Assembly (NCBI RefSeq): GCF_030644225.1
Contig: NZ_CP128650.1
Coordinates: forward strand, 1,664,001-1,728,000
Length of the DNA stretch: 64,000 nucleotides
Origin: Selenomonas dianae
GTDB taxonomy: Bacteria > Bacillota > Negativicutes > Selenomonadales > Selenomonadaceae
Direction: 5' to 3'
The notes below the pieces were generated by a model, which was not told where the DNA came from, ran no database searches, and saw only the letters and a list, made by a program, of their open reading frames with translations. Below are positions 27,401 to 34,904 of the stretch, in pieces; position 1 is the first letter of the stretch; every line of letters begins with the position of its first letter. Made by a program: the position numbers and the translations under genes.

Positions 27401-27520
27401 GGACACGCCGCGTGCCAGTTCCGCCTCATCGCGGTAGAAGATATGGTCGCTGTGCGCGGGCAGGCGGTTCTCCGCAAAATACTGCGGGTCTTTCAGTTTC
27501 CCAAAATCGAAGCCGCTCAT
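24407..27520 (-). CDS. lacZ: Beta-galactosidase (glycoside hydrolase family 2, LacZ type)
   Basis: This enzyme hydrolyses lactose and other beta-galactosides. The 1037 aa protein has the full LacZ five-domain plan: sugar-binding jelly roll, two immunoglobulin-like domains around a TIM barrel, and a C-terminal Bgal small-chain domain (about residues 760-1035). The acid/base Glu lies in LIWSCGNESCGG near residue 440 and the nucleophile Glu in CCEYTHAMGNSCGG near residue 515. There is no signal peptide. The ATG at 27520 is chosen because GGAGG lies 7-8 nt upstream; an in-frame ATG at 27583 lacks a site. The GPH symporter gene ends 67 bp upstream, with a perfect 22 bp palindrome in the gap. Confidence 0.96.
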   Translation of the reverse strand: MSGFDFGKLKDPQYFAENRLPAHSDHIFYRDEAELARGVSSFYRTLGGIWHFAYARNTALIPQGFEAADYDCHDWETIRVPAHIQMEGHGVPHYTNTTYPWDGHESIAPGEIPTRSNPVGCYVKYFSVPEDWENVFISFAGVDAALALFLNGHFVGYSEDSCTPADFDLTPYLVAGENKLAAMVFRYASASWLEDQDFWRFSGIYRDVLLYTKPAVHIEDIEVRAIPVHNYADGQLSIRLSFGDAGEKGVMLDLYDADSIEVLQTNEHFVGTSYELSADIAGVHLWSAEEPYLYHAVLCVYDADGLLQETLCVRVGFREFCLRDGLMQLSGKRIVFKGVNRHEFDCDHGRAMDPVLFEQDLIALKRANVNAIRTSHYPNSSRLYELCDIYGFYVIDETNLETHGSWMKNGACAKDEHTVPGDRAEWLPAVLDRAQSMYERDKNHPSILIWSCGNESCGGRDIYEMSEYFRRVDPTRLVHYEGIFWDRSYPATSDMESQMYTKAADIEAFLQEHRDKPFICCEYTHAMGNSCGGMHKYTELTEREPLYQGGFIWDFGDQAIRRRGRYGEDVFLYGGDFGDRPSDYNFSGNGIFFADRRGTAKLQDVKFNYQNFTLRPSWNGVEIENKSLFTNAGDYDLYISLLLDGREIWQAYAGEHTVPPGETRFISNALPYAGDGEYVLTASLVLRDEERWAPVGYEIAFGQAIVVPSEDAGTSLFDFLGCGVAAPVYAPLEASGSLRVVQGDINLGVQGAGFSLMFSSAQGNLVSYRYGGREMIGELPQLSFWRAPVDNDYGGGRMADCAQWKLASLYRRCTRIEYSVDDAAFTVVDGFFGRQEERRAKSVTVRFTYTLTASPAATCTVTYTVDGAGELRVVLDYEATEWLPEMPDFAMLFTLSAEYDRIRFYGYGPKENYIDRCEGARLGIYETTAADEVEPYLRPQETGNHRGVRWIEVTDRSGHGIRLAGDVPFEASALPYSPHELENARHAYDLPRPQHTYLRASAGMCGVGGDDSWGAPVLAEYVQKNETRHLAFTLKGI

Positions 27521-27545
27521 ATCAAGACCTCCATTTCTGCAAAGA

Positions 27546-27567
27546 AAGCGGTCGCTAGCGACCGCTT
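27546..27567. other. Perfect palindrome between symporter gene and lacZ
   Basis: Positions 27546-27567 read AAGCGGTCGCT then its exact complement AGCGACCGCTT. As RNA it can form a stem of up to about 9 bp. The following sequence has only a weak T-run, so it may be a leaky terminator or a processing or stabilising hairpin that sets the symporter to lacZ ratio. Confidence 0.6.
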
Positions 27568-27587
27568 CCACAAATGTTACCACAGGA

Positions 27588-29009
27588 TTACTTATTCATT
27601 TCATCCCATTTCTCCTCGAGTTCCTCCACAATGCGTGCATGCTCCGCCTCCGTAAGCGTCACCTTCGCACGATAGAGAATCGTCCCAAGCAGGATGAACA
27701 CAAACGGCAGTGCAAACATGACGAGCTTGAAGTTGAAGAGGTTCTCCGGCGTGATCGTCGCCGCCGTCGCGCCGCTCGTCATGCCGACCCAGATCGCAGT
27801 CAGACCGATCAGCCCGCTTGTAATCGCACCCGCGAGCTTGTCCACCAGAGGACGCACGCAGAGGACAAGAGCCTCATCACGATGCCCGAGCTTCAGCTGC
27901 CCGTACTCGACTGTATCCGTGATCGTCATGAGCACAACGAGAAAGATCAGCGGCTGCGGCAGAGCAAAGAGACCTGCGGCAAAGAGGGTCATAAGGACGC
28001 TCGTGCCCGCCATCGCGTAGAGCACGATGCCAACGAGCATCACGGCAACCGAGCCGAAGAAGAGCCTCCGACGGCTGAACTTCTCCGTCAGCGTCGGGAA
28101 GAGAGCCACGGCGAGCAAGCCGATGATAACGTTGATGACACCGAGGAAGGAGAATTGCTTCGCGTCGCCGAGCACATAGATAAAGTAATAGAGGTTGAAA
28201 TTATTGATGACATTCTGCCCAAGAACAAAAACAAGATACGCAATCGCCACCCAGAGCAGCTGATCATTCTTGATGAGGATCGAGAACACGTCCTTGAACG
28301 AGGTCTCCGTCTTGTTCTCGCGCAGCGCGGAATCCTCCTCCTTTGTCCCAAGGCCGAGGATAATCGCGCCGAGGGTTGCGATGCCGCCGCCGATGACCGC
28401 AAACGCAAACCAGCCCGCAGAGTCACCCGCACCGCCGTTCTCGTTCAGCGAGAAGTAAAGCACGACGGGCATGACGATCGCCGTGACCAGCTGACCGCCG
28501 AACACCGAACCAATACGTGCATAGGTCGCCGTCACCTCACGCTCGCGCGAGTCGAACGAGAGCGCAGGGATCATCGACCAGATGGCAACGTCCTTTGCCG
28601 AGTAGAACACATCCATGATGAGGTAGAGGACTGCAAAGAGGACGAGGTAGAGCATCGGATTCGACACCGTCAGCCCGCCCATATCCGTAAATAGGATCGC
28701 CAGCGTGATCGCCGCAACGAACGCGCCCACAATGACCCACGGCTTGAACTTGCCCCAGCGTGTCTTGGTCTTGTCGATCGTATTGCCGATGAACGGGTCG
28801 AGGAACAGCTCGCCCACGCGCAGGACAAGGATGATCGTCGTCACAATGCCGATCATATAGGCATCGTGCTCGTGGTTGTCGGAGTGGAACAGATTGCTCG
28901 TGACAAAGATCATAAAGTACGTACCGAGCATAGCATAGAACACATCATGTCCGAAGGTGCCGCAGGAATAAGCGATGCGCGGCCAGAATTTGCTCTTTTT
29001 GTCCGACAT
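27588..29009 (-). CDS. GPH-family galactoside:cation symporter
   Basis: This inner-membrane transporter belongs to the glycoside-pentoside-hexuronide family (MelB, LacS and relatives). The 473 aa protein has about 12 hydrophobic segments. The N-terminus (AYSCGTFGHDVFYAMLGTYF), the loop DPFIGNTIDKTKTRWGKFKPW after segment 2 (read as DPFIGNTIDKTKTRWG, then KFKPW) and the RREVTATYARIG-like segment SREREVTATYARIGS are family landmarks. No fused PTS IIA domain is present, unlike streptococcal LacS. The substrate is inferred from the neighbours: lactose or another beta-galactoside (lacZ downstream), possibly melibiose or raffinose (alpha-galactosidase in the cluster). GAGGAGGG precedes the ATG. It lies 12 bp downstream of the kinase-like gene. 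Confidence 0.92.
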   Translation of the reverse strand: MSDKKSKFWPRIAYSCGTFGHDVFYAMLGTYFMIFVTSNLFHSDNHEHDAYMIGIVTTIILVLRVGELFLDPFIGNTIDKTKTRWGKFKPWVIVGAFVAAITLAILFTDMGGLTVSNPMLYLVLFAVLYLIMDVFYSAKDVAIWSMIPALSFDSREREVTATYARIGSVFGGQLVTAIVMPVVLYFSLNENGGAGDSAGWFAFAVIGGGIATLGAIILGLGTKEEDSALRENKTETSFKDVFSILIKNDQLLWVAIAYLVFVLGQNVINNFNLYYFIYVLGDAKQFSFLGVINVIIGLLAVALFPTLTEKFSRRRLFFGSVAVMLVGIVLYAMAGTSVLMTLFAAGLFALPQPLIFLVVLMTITDTVEYGQLKLGHRDEALVLCVRPLVDKLAGAITSGLIGLTAIWVGMTSGATAATITPENLFNFKLVMFALPFVFILLGTILYRAKVTLTEAEHARIVEELEEKWDEMNK

Positions 29010-29021
29010 GGGAAGCCCTCC

Positions 29022-29627
29022 TCAGCCTTTGACCGTGCGGATGTAGGCAATGATGCCATCCGCAATCTGCGCGAGCGGCGCACGTCCCGCATTCACAACG
29101 AGGTCATAGTGTGCGCCGTCGCCCCACTTGCGCCCTGTATAGTAGTCATAGTAGCGCGCGCGTTTCTCGTCCTCACGATCCATCTCCTTGAGCGTCTTGC
29201 CTTCGTAGACCGTGCGTCCGCGCTCCTCACGATAGTCGTCGTCCGCACAGACGAAGATGGAAAATACATCGTCGCGCTTCCGGAGCGCATAGTCCGCACA
29301 GCGCCCGAGGAAGATGCACGGACCGTCGTCGGCAAGTTTCCGCACAACGTTTGACTCCGCCATGAACATCCCCTGACTGGACTCGCCCATCGCCATGCCG
29401 AACGAGTGGAACGGAATGAAGCGCGAGGCAAGCGGCTTCACCGTATTCTCAAGCTCAAGCAGCTCCTTCTCATGCAGATCGTTGATGCCAAGCTTTGCCG
29501 CCGCGAGATGGACGATCTGTCGATCGTAAAGATGAACGCCCAACTTCTCGGCGAGAATGTTCGCGAGTTCCCGTCCGCCGCAGCCGTACCGACGGCTGAT
29601 TGTGAGGATGAATTTCTTCTCCTCCAT
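29022..29627 (-). CDS. Cytidylate kinase-like family protein
   Basis: A 201 aa P-loop kinase-like protein of the family related to cytidylate kinase. The N-terminus TISRRYGCGGRELANILAEK resembles the CMP-kinase phosphate-binding region but lacks the usual GKS/GKG lysine, reading GCGGRE. It also has FLGRCADYAL near residue 105 and the lid-like Arg-rich RTVYEGKTLKEMDREDEKRA near residue 140. True CMP kinase activity is doubtful; the substrate is unknown. It is the first gene of the operon that continues with the symporter and lacZ, directly behind two operators, so it is expected to be galactoside-regulated. AAGGAGGG precedes the ATG at 29627; an in-frame ATG at 29657 is less likely. Confidence 0.85.
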   Translation of the reverse strand: MEEKKFILTISRRYGCGGRELANILAEKLGVHLYDRQIVHLAAAKLGINDLHEKELLELENTVKPLASRFIPFHSFGMAMGESSQGMFMAESNVVRKLADDGPCIFLGRCADYALRKRDDVFSIFVCADDDYREERGRTVYEGKTLKEMDREDEKRARYYDYYTGRKWGDGAHYDLVVNAGRAPLAQIADGIIAYIRTVKG

Positions 29628-29699
29628 GTGACTCCCTCCTTCAAGAGCAGGAAGCAAAATTGCTTCCTCTATAAAACATTCATCTGGATGGAAAAGGAA

Positions 29700-29770
29700 A
29701 AGTAAACGTTTTCTTTCTTACGATTTTCATTATAACCCATCGTTTTCCAAAAAGCAAACGTTTTCTTTCT
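29700..29770 (-). promoter_or_regulatory. Promoter of the kinase-symporter-lacZ operon with two operators
   Basis: On the minus strand TTGCTT (29752-29757), a 17 bp spacer and TATAAT (29729-29734). Two near-identical sites, AGCAAACGTTTTCTTT (centre 29759/29760) and AGTAAACGTTTTCTTT (centre 29707/29708), are 52 bp apart, close to five helical turns. They lie at about -38 and +15 relative to the predicted start. One covers the -35 and the other the initial transcribed region, an arrangement suited to repression by a LacI-type dimer or tetramer. Confidence 0.75.
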
Positions 29771-29785
29771 TCTTTTGAAAAAAAT

Positions 29786-29819
29786 TTACCGCACAAAGCG
29801 CAACAGCTTCATGCGGTAA
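29786..29819 (-). terminator. tpsA2 terminator
   Basis: TTACCGCA and TGCGGTAA form the stem (with a partial inner GAAGC/GCTT pairing), followed on the minus strand by a T-run, 35 bp after the tpsA2 stop. Confidence 0.8.
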
Positions 29820-29853
29820 TATCATGCTCTAAGCAGAAAAATCATCCGGAAAG

Positions 29854-32403
29854 TCAAGCGAAGGTAACGTTCTCCGCCACCTCAGATGTATCAGGGTAGA
29901 CAGGGGCAGCAGAAACGGTCGTTGCCGCATTCGCAGCCTCGTCGAGGGTATTTGTGGCGATGTTCTCCTGTGCCGTCTTTGCCTCCTGCACGGGGGCGTA
30001 GGCATTCAGCACCTTCTCGACGAGAGCGACCTTCTCGCCGTCGGAGAGTGCCGGCGCATTGGCGATCTCCTGCACGATGCCGATGACGACACCCGCCGTC
30101 TGACGGCGGGATACCGCCTTGTTCTCGTTCAGCTGCGCCACCGTCTCCATCAATTTCTCGGCACGCTTTTCCTGCGTCGTCTCTGTGAGTGCCGCCTGTG
30201 CCTTTGCACCGCCCTCGGCAATGTTTGCCGTATCATCGGCGGAAAGGTGCGGCGCATCGGGAGTCACGGGCGGTGCGGGCGGCGTGGGCGGCTGTGGGAC
30301 GGGCGGCACTGGTTCGCTCGTCTCCGTGAATGCCGCCAACTCTGTCCCTGCACGTTTTACATGGGAGAACGGGTCTCGCAAGAGGGATGCGGTCGAGTCG
30401 TTCGTGCGTATGACGGCATCGGCAGGGTTGACCCGCAGCGTATTCGCAGCAGTGAGATTGCTCCCCTGCCAGACACCGATTTTTCCCGCACCGAGATTGA
30501 GGTGCGTCCCGGAAACCTCCGCGTTCCAAAGACCAAGTTCGTTGTCCTTCGTCACCGTCACCTTGACATCACTCGTCGAACGTGTGTCGGTGCTATTGTG
30601 CGACGAACCTGCATAGAGAGCCGTCATCCAATTTTCTTGAAGTTTGCTCTCTTCAAGTGTCACCTTGCCGCCAAAGATGCTTGCCCCGCTGTATTCCGCA
30701 TCCGTGGGATGCGTTACGGTAACATTCTTCAGATGGACGACATTATTCACGCCCGCCGTCTTGTTTTCGTGGACAAGATTGCCGACATCCGTGTCGCCAT
30801 CGTCGTGGCTCTGGGCGTACGCATAAATATTAAACATGCCCGTTGCGATCGTGCTGTTCCTCAGGCTGACGCTGCCACCGTCCGCATAGAACTCGCGCTG
30901 CGTACAAACGTCAAGCCTATTCGCCTGTAGGGTATTGGCGGCACTCGATTCGTTCTTCTGCCAGTAGTCCTGCCAACGCGGCGCGGTCTGGTCGTAGTCC
31001 ACCTTCGTGAGTGCGGACAATGAGAACTCCGTGCTCGTCCCGTGCAGCTTGGCGCGGTCTGCATTGACGGTATGCCCGACGATACCGAACGATGCTTTCC
31101 CATCCGTCGTATGCGACACCGTTCCATGGAACGCGAGGTCATTGCCTTGCGCACCGCGATAGGTAAGCAGTTCATCCCCATGATCATTTCCGTGCTGCCG
31201 CTTAAAACGGTTGCCCGCAATCATCAGTACCTCTGCCTCATTGTGCGCATTGCTCTTCATCTCAATCGTCGCATCATCCGCGACGGTGATTTTGCCGCCG
31301 TAGATCATGCCCTGATTCGCCTTCAGCTTGCTCCCTGCGATGTTGATGGTGCGGTCAGGTGCACTTGTATCGTCCATCACTGCGCCGTTCCCCGTTGCGC
31401 GATAGGTCGCAACTGCTTCCACGCCGAGCCGATAGACATCCGCAGTGCTGTTCTTGATGTCAATAACACCGCCGCCAAGCTGTAAGGACTTGCCCTCTGC
31501 GGTGACACCATTCAAGGAGACTCTATTTGCTGCCGTCACATCCGCAGTGAACACATGCTTGGCATCATCAGCATCGCGCTCATCCGCATGGAACTTCGAC
31601 GCGGCGTAGATGGTCGTTTCTGTCCCCTCACCGAGGAATTTTGCGCCCGTTGCGGTGACGGTCGCACCGCCGATCTCGACCTCGCACTCCTGATTGTTCT
31701 TGACGTTGACTGTGCCGTTGAAGACGACATCGTTGCCCGCATTGTGGGTAACGTTCTGTACCTTCCCATCTCCCCCCACCATCGTGTAGTCCGCGCGATC
31801 CATCGCCTTGATGTCGAGTATCGTCTTGTTCATCGAGCCGTCGCCCAGATTGAATGTGACGCCGTCCGCCACATTTACCTTGCCGGCGAAGATAGAAACA
31901 CAGTCCACAGCGTTGAACTCCGCGCCCCTGTCAATGTTTATCGTCCCATTGGTCGCCCCCTTGGCAAAACTGAGCTGATTGCCGCTCTCCGTCATGCCGA
32001 GCGTGGAGAGGGTCAGATTGGCGACGTTCAGCACAGCGTTCCCACCGATATGAATTCCGTTCGGGTTCACGAGTACAAGATTGCCGCCGTTCTGGTTCAT
32101 CGTGCCAAGGATGTCGGAGAGCTGCGATCCCGTCACATTGTTGACGAGGGTCTTGTCACTCGCGATGTTGAAATTCAGCGTCTCACCACTGCCGATATTG
32201 AACGTATTCCAGTTGATTGTACTGTCCGTACCCGCCGTAATGGTCGCGCCGTCTGCGACGGTCGAGAAGTCCGTACTACCGCCGATATTCACATCGCCCG
32301 ATTGCACTACGCCGCCCGTCGGCATGGCGAGTGCGGAGCTCGTGAGCGCGAGGGTAATGAGTGCCGCAAGGCTGCTGCGGCGCATTTTCTTTTTGAGATT
32401 CAT
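29854..32403 (-). CDS. Two-partner secretion exoprotein TpsA2 (filamentous-haemagglutinin type)
   Basis: This paralogue of TpsA1 (849 aa versus 998) is predicted to be secreted through TpsB2 and to lie at the cell surface. The signal peptide and the first 70 residues are identical to TpsA1. The TPS domain with NPNGIHIGG is intact. The central beta-helix passenger (about residues 150-710) is divergent and shorter. A Pro-rich hinge (PPVPQPPTPPAPP) and the helical C-terminal domain (RRQTAGVVIGIVQEIANA) are conserved between the two. The pattern of identical ends with different middles suggests recombination among family members. Same ribosome site and same 21 bp spacing from tpsB as in locus 1. 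Confidence 0.88.
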   Translation of the reverse strand: MNLKKKMRRSSLAALITLALTSSALAMPTGGVVQSGDVNIGGSTDFSTVADGATITAGTDSTINWNTFNIGSGETLNFNIASDKTLVNNVTGSQLSDILGTMNQNGGNLVLVNPNGIHIGGNAVLNVANLTLSTLGMTESGNQLSFAKGATNGTINIDRGAEFNAVDCVSIFAGKVNVADGVTFNLGDGSMNKTILDIKAMDRADYTMVGGDGKVQNVTHNAGNDVVFNGTVNVKNNQECEVEIGGATVTATGAKFLGEGTETTIYAASKFHADERDADDAKHVFTADVTAANRVSLNGVTAEGKSLQLGGGVIDIKNSTADVYRLGVEAVATYRATGNGAVMDDTSAPDRTINIAGSKLKANQGMIYGGKITVADDATIEMKSNAHNEAEVLMIAGNRFKRQHGNDHGDELLTYRGAQGNDLAFHGTVSHTTDGKASFGIVGHTVNADRAKLHGTSTEFSLSALTKVDYDQTAPRWQDYWQKNESSAANTLQANRLDVCTQREFYADGGSVSLRNSTIATGMFNIYAYAQSHDDGDTDVGNLVHENKTAGVNNVVHLKNVTVTHPTDAEYSGASIFGGKVTLEESKLQENWMTALYAGSSHNSTDTRSTSDVKVTVTKDNELGLWNAEVSGTHLNLGAGKIGVWQGSNLTAANTLRVNPADAVIRTNDSTASLLRDPFSHVKRAGTELAAFTETSEPVPPVPQPPTPPAPPVTPDAPHLSADDTANIAEGGAKAQAALTETTQEKRAEKLMETVAQLNENKAVSRRQTAGVVIGIVQEIANAPALSDGEKVALVEKVLNAYAPVQEAKTAQENIATNTLDEAANAATTVSAAPVYPDTSEVAENVTFA

Positions 32404-32424
32404 TCCGTTCCTTCCTTTCCTCTA

Positions 32425-33870
32425 TTAGAAACTCACGCTCGCCATCAAGTTCCAATGGCGGCTGTTCTGCTTGTTGAGGTTCACCTTGTCCGCATCGCGC
32501 AGAACCCGCGCATAGTCGAGGGAAAGCGAGAAGCGGTCATCCGCATAGCGCACGCCGAGACCCGCACTCGCGATGCTGTCGCTGTCAAAGATCGCATTGC
32601 GGTTCTTGTCGTTGCGGTTGTTCGAGAGATGTGCGTAGTCCGTGAACGCGAGGAGGCGCGTATGCTTTGCTATCTCGGGGCTGTAGATCTCAAGGCTTCC
32701 CACAAAGCCCTTGTCCGCACCGATCGCACGCTCGTCAAATCCGCGCACGCTCATCGCACCGCCCGCACCGATCTGTTCGGCGGGGACGACGTGATCCTTC
32801 GTATACTGTCCCGTGAGACGCACGGCTCCAATCCAGTCACTCTTGGTACGCGCCTGATAGTTCGCTCCTGCCCGCAGGAGGGTGAACCGGCTGTCCGCGC
32901 CCGGCGTGACTTTCTCATAGGAGGCTCCGTCTCCGCTCACGTTCACCGCAAGTCCGATGTTGCAGGAGAGGACGCTGTTCGCCTTGCGCTGGCTGTGCAG
33001 GTAGGTAAGGGAGGCGAGCATGATGTTGTAGTCGGTCTTGTTGTTGTAGGTTTTGCCGATAAACTTATACCCGAAATCGCTCTCCGTGCGGCGGTAGCCG
33101 AATCCCATGTCGAGGATGTCCTTGTTCCGCGCCGTATAGGAGAGGAACCGCTGATAGTGCAAATCGACGTTCGTGCTCCTGCCGCCGATGTTCACATCAA
33201 AGAGGCTGCGCGCGCCCGTGTCATAGTTGTCGATGTTGGTGCGCCCGTGGCTGACGCTCGCGGAGATCGCGCCTTTCCACTCCGGCATGAGTTTCCGATA
33301 GGAGAGTGCGCCGACCTTGACATCGCCGAAGTGTCCGGGCGAGGTGACGAATGCCGCACCGAAGGTGTCCGCCGTTCCTGAGAGGTTCGTGTTGAGGTAG
33401 GTGAGTGCGGTGCGCCAGTCGCCTGTGTACTCCGTCCCCGTGTTGCTGACCGAGAGGCGGACATGGTCGCTCTTTTTCTCCTGCACCTTGACCGTAACGT
33501 GGTATGCTCCTGCGCCCACAGGGGTGAACTCCGTGCTGAGGAGAAGTCCTCCCGTGTCGTTGACGCTCTGGATCTGCTGCGAGAGGGTGCGGATGTTCAC
33601 GGTGTCGCCCGAGAGCTCGGGCAGCAGTGCACGCACGGTGTTCTCGTTCCCGCCCGTGACGGTGATCCCGCTCACGCGCACGTTCATGTTCCGCGTGTCC
33701 ATCGCCGTTGCGTTCTTCTCCGCCGCACTGCGCACATCCATCTCCGAATGCGCGATGGCGCGCGCCGCACTGTCGCGGTCGCTGTCCGCAGCCGATGCCG
33801 TCCCGTAGTTCAGCAGTGCGCCCCCCGCAAGCATCGCCGCCGCGAGCATCCTTGCCTTCTTTTTCTTCAT
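32425..33870 (-). CDS. Two-partner secretion outer-membrane transporter TpsB2 (ShlB/FhaC family)
   Basis: The partner pore for TpsA2, 481 aa and about 97 percent identical to TpsB1 (about 13 substitutions by my count, clustered around residues 330-360, for example NYQARTKSDW versus NYQVRAASDW). It has the same signal peptide, POTRA-like segment, VRGF motif and C-terminal Phe. Several of the differences fall in the barrel half, and whether they matter for substrate choice is unknown. Because the TpsA signal and early TPS regions are also identical, the two systems can probably exchange partners. The start at 33870 is chosen as for tpsB1. Confidence 0.9.
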   Translation of the reverse strand: MKKKKARMLAAAMLAGGALLNYGTASAADSDRDSAARAIAHSEMDVRSAAEKNATAMDTRNMNVRVSGITVTGGNENTVRALLPELSGDTVNIRTLSQQIQSVNDTGGLLLSTEFTPVGAGAYHVTVKVQEKKSDHVRLSVSNTGTEYTGDWRTALTYLNTNLSGTADTFGAAFVTSPGHFGDVKVGALSYRKLMPEWKGAISASVSHGRTNIDNYDTGARSLFDVNIGGRSTNVDLHYQRFLSYTARNKDILDMGFGYRRTESDFGYKFIGKTYNNKTDYNIMLASLTYLHSQRKANSVLSCNIGLAVNVSGDGASYEKVTPGADSRFTLLRAGANYQARTKSDWIGAVRLTGQYTKDHVVPAEQIGAGGAMSVRGFDERAIGADKGFVGSLEIYSPEIAKHTRLLAFTDYAHLSNNRNDKNRNAIFDSDSIASAGLGVRYADDRFSLSLDYARVLRDADKVNLNKQNSRHWNLMASVSF

Positions 33871-34019
33871 GCCTCTACCATCCTTTCGGAAGCGTACCGC
33901 CCCGTGCCATATCCACACGCGCACAAGTGCAGCACACTTCGTTCCGCTTCGCCGCACAATCTGCGGCGCGACTTCGTACAACACGCCAAAACTTATCCAC
34001 AGTCTAACGTGTATTAAAA

Positions 34020-34028
34020 TTATAGCAC
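34020..34028 (-). promoter_or_regulatory. tpsB2-tpsA2 promoter (extended -10)
   Basis: Same TGCTATAAT extended -10 as upstream of tpsB1, within the duplicated block. The leaders match over nearly their whole length, so the two loci are expected to be regulated alike. Confidence 0.65.
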
Positions 34029-34102
34029 GTATCACCCCCCCGTCCAGACTTTTGTCCTGCGGGAGATATTATTTTATTTTATAGAAAAAAACTATAAAAA
34101 AA

Positions 34103-34141
34103 GAACTGCCCTGCGAAGTACAATACTTCACAGGGCAGTTC
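34103..34141 (-). terminator. deoD terminator (duplicated block)
   Basis: Same hairpin and T-run as the purL terminator, here 24 bp after the deoD stop. Confidence 0.92.
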
Positions 34142-34165
34142 GTTGGAAAGCCTCTTAGCAAGGAC

Positions 34166-34873
34166 TCACGCGACCGCCGTTTCAAGCGCGATCTTAATCA
34201 TGTCATTAAATGTTGTCTGACGCTCCTCTGCCGTGCATCGCTCGCCCGTGAGGAGGTGGTCGCTGACGGTAAAGAGCGCGAGCGCCTGCCGTCCATACTT
34301 CGCCGCGAGTGTATAGAGCGCCGCCGCCTCCATCTCGACCGCAAGCACACCGTACCGGCGCAGCTTCGCATTGTCGATCTCCTCATCGTAGAAGCGGTCA
34401 ACGGAGATCACATTGCCGACGCGGACGGGGAGGTTCAGCTTCTTTGCATTCTCCACAGCCGCCGAAAGAAGTTCATAGTCCGCGAGCGGCGCATAGTTGA
34501 TGGACGCGCCAAAGATGCTGCGGATCATGCCGGAGTCCGTGGTTGCGCCCTGTGCGATGAACACGTCGCGCAGCTTTACCTTCTCGTGCATTCCGCCGCA
34601 CGTCCCGACGCGGATGAGCTTCTGTACGCCGTAGCAGTCCATCAGCTCGTTCACATAGATGGAGATGGACGGCATTCCCATGCCCGTCCCCTGCACGGAG
34701 ACGGGAACTCCCTTGTATGTGCCCGTGTATCCGAGGATGTTGCGAATCGACGTATACTCCTTCGCCCCCTCCAGAAAATGCTCCGCGATGAACTTCGCAC
34801 GCAGCGGATCGCCCGGCAGCAGAATACGCTCGGCGATCTCGCCCTTTTCGGCGGCAATATGCGGTGTACTCAT
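34166..34873 (-). CDS. deoD: Purine-nucleoside phosphorylase, DeoD type
   Basis: This enzyme phosphorolyses purine (deoxy)nucleosides to base and (deoxy)ribose 1-phosphate for salvage. The 235 aa protein is the hexameric trimer-of-dimers type, with [11 protein letters not shown] near residue 20, the phosphate-binding [10 protein letters not shown] near residue 63, VGTCGG near residue 90 and the ribose-binding [12 protein letters not shown] near residue 178. The acid Asp lies in [17 protein letters not shown] precedes the ATG. It lies 31 bp downstream of htpX on the same strand. Confidence 0.96.
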   Translation of the reverse strand: MSTPHIAAEKGEIAERILLPGDPLRAKFIAEHFLEGAKEYTSIRNILGYTGTYKGVPVSVQGTGMGMPSISIYVNELMDCYGVQKLIRVGTCGGMHEKVKLRDVFIAQGATTDSGMIRSIFGASINYAPLADYELLSAAVENAKKLNLPVRVGNVISVDRFYDEEIDNAKLRRYGVLAVEMEAAALYTLAAKYGRQALALFTVSDHLLTGERCTAEERQTTFNDMIKIALETAVA

Positions 34874-34904
34874 ATCATGTTTCCTCCTATTTGCTTTGCA
34901 AAAT

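Larger units (their letters stand above)
32201..34142. repeat. 1.9 kb direct repeat, copy 2 (TPS locus 2)
   Basis: Counterpart of 10830-12771 in the same orientation: terminator, promoter, leader, tpsB and the start of tpsA. The two copies enclose purL and the whole galactoside cluster. Confidence 0.93.
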
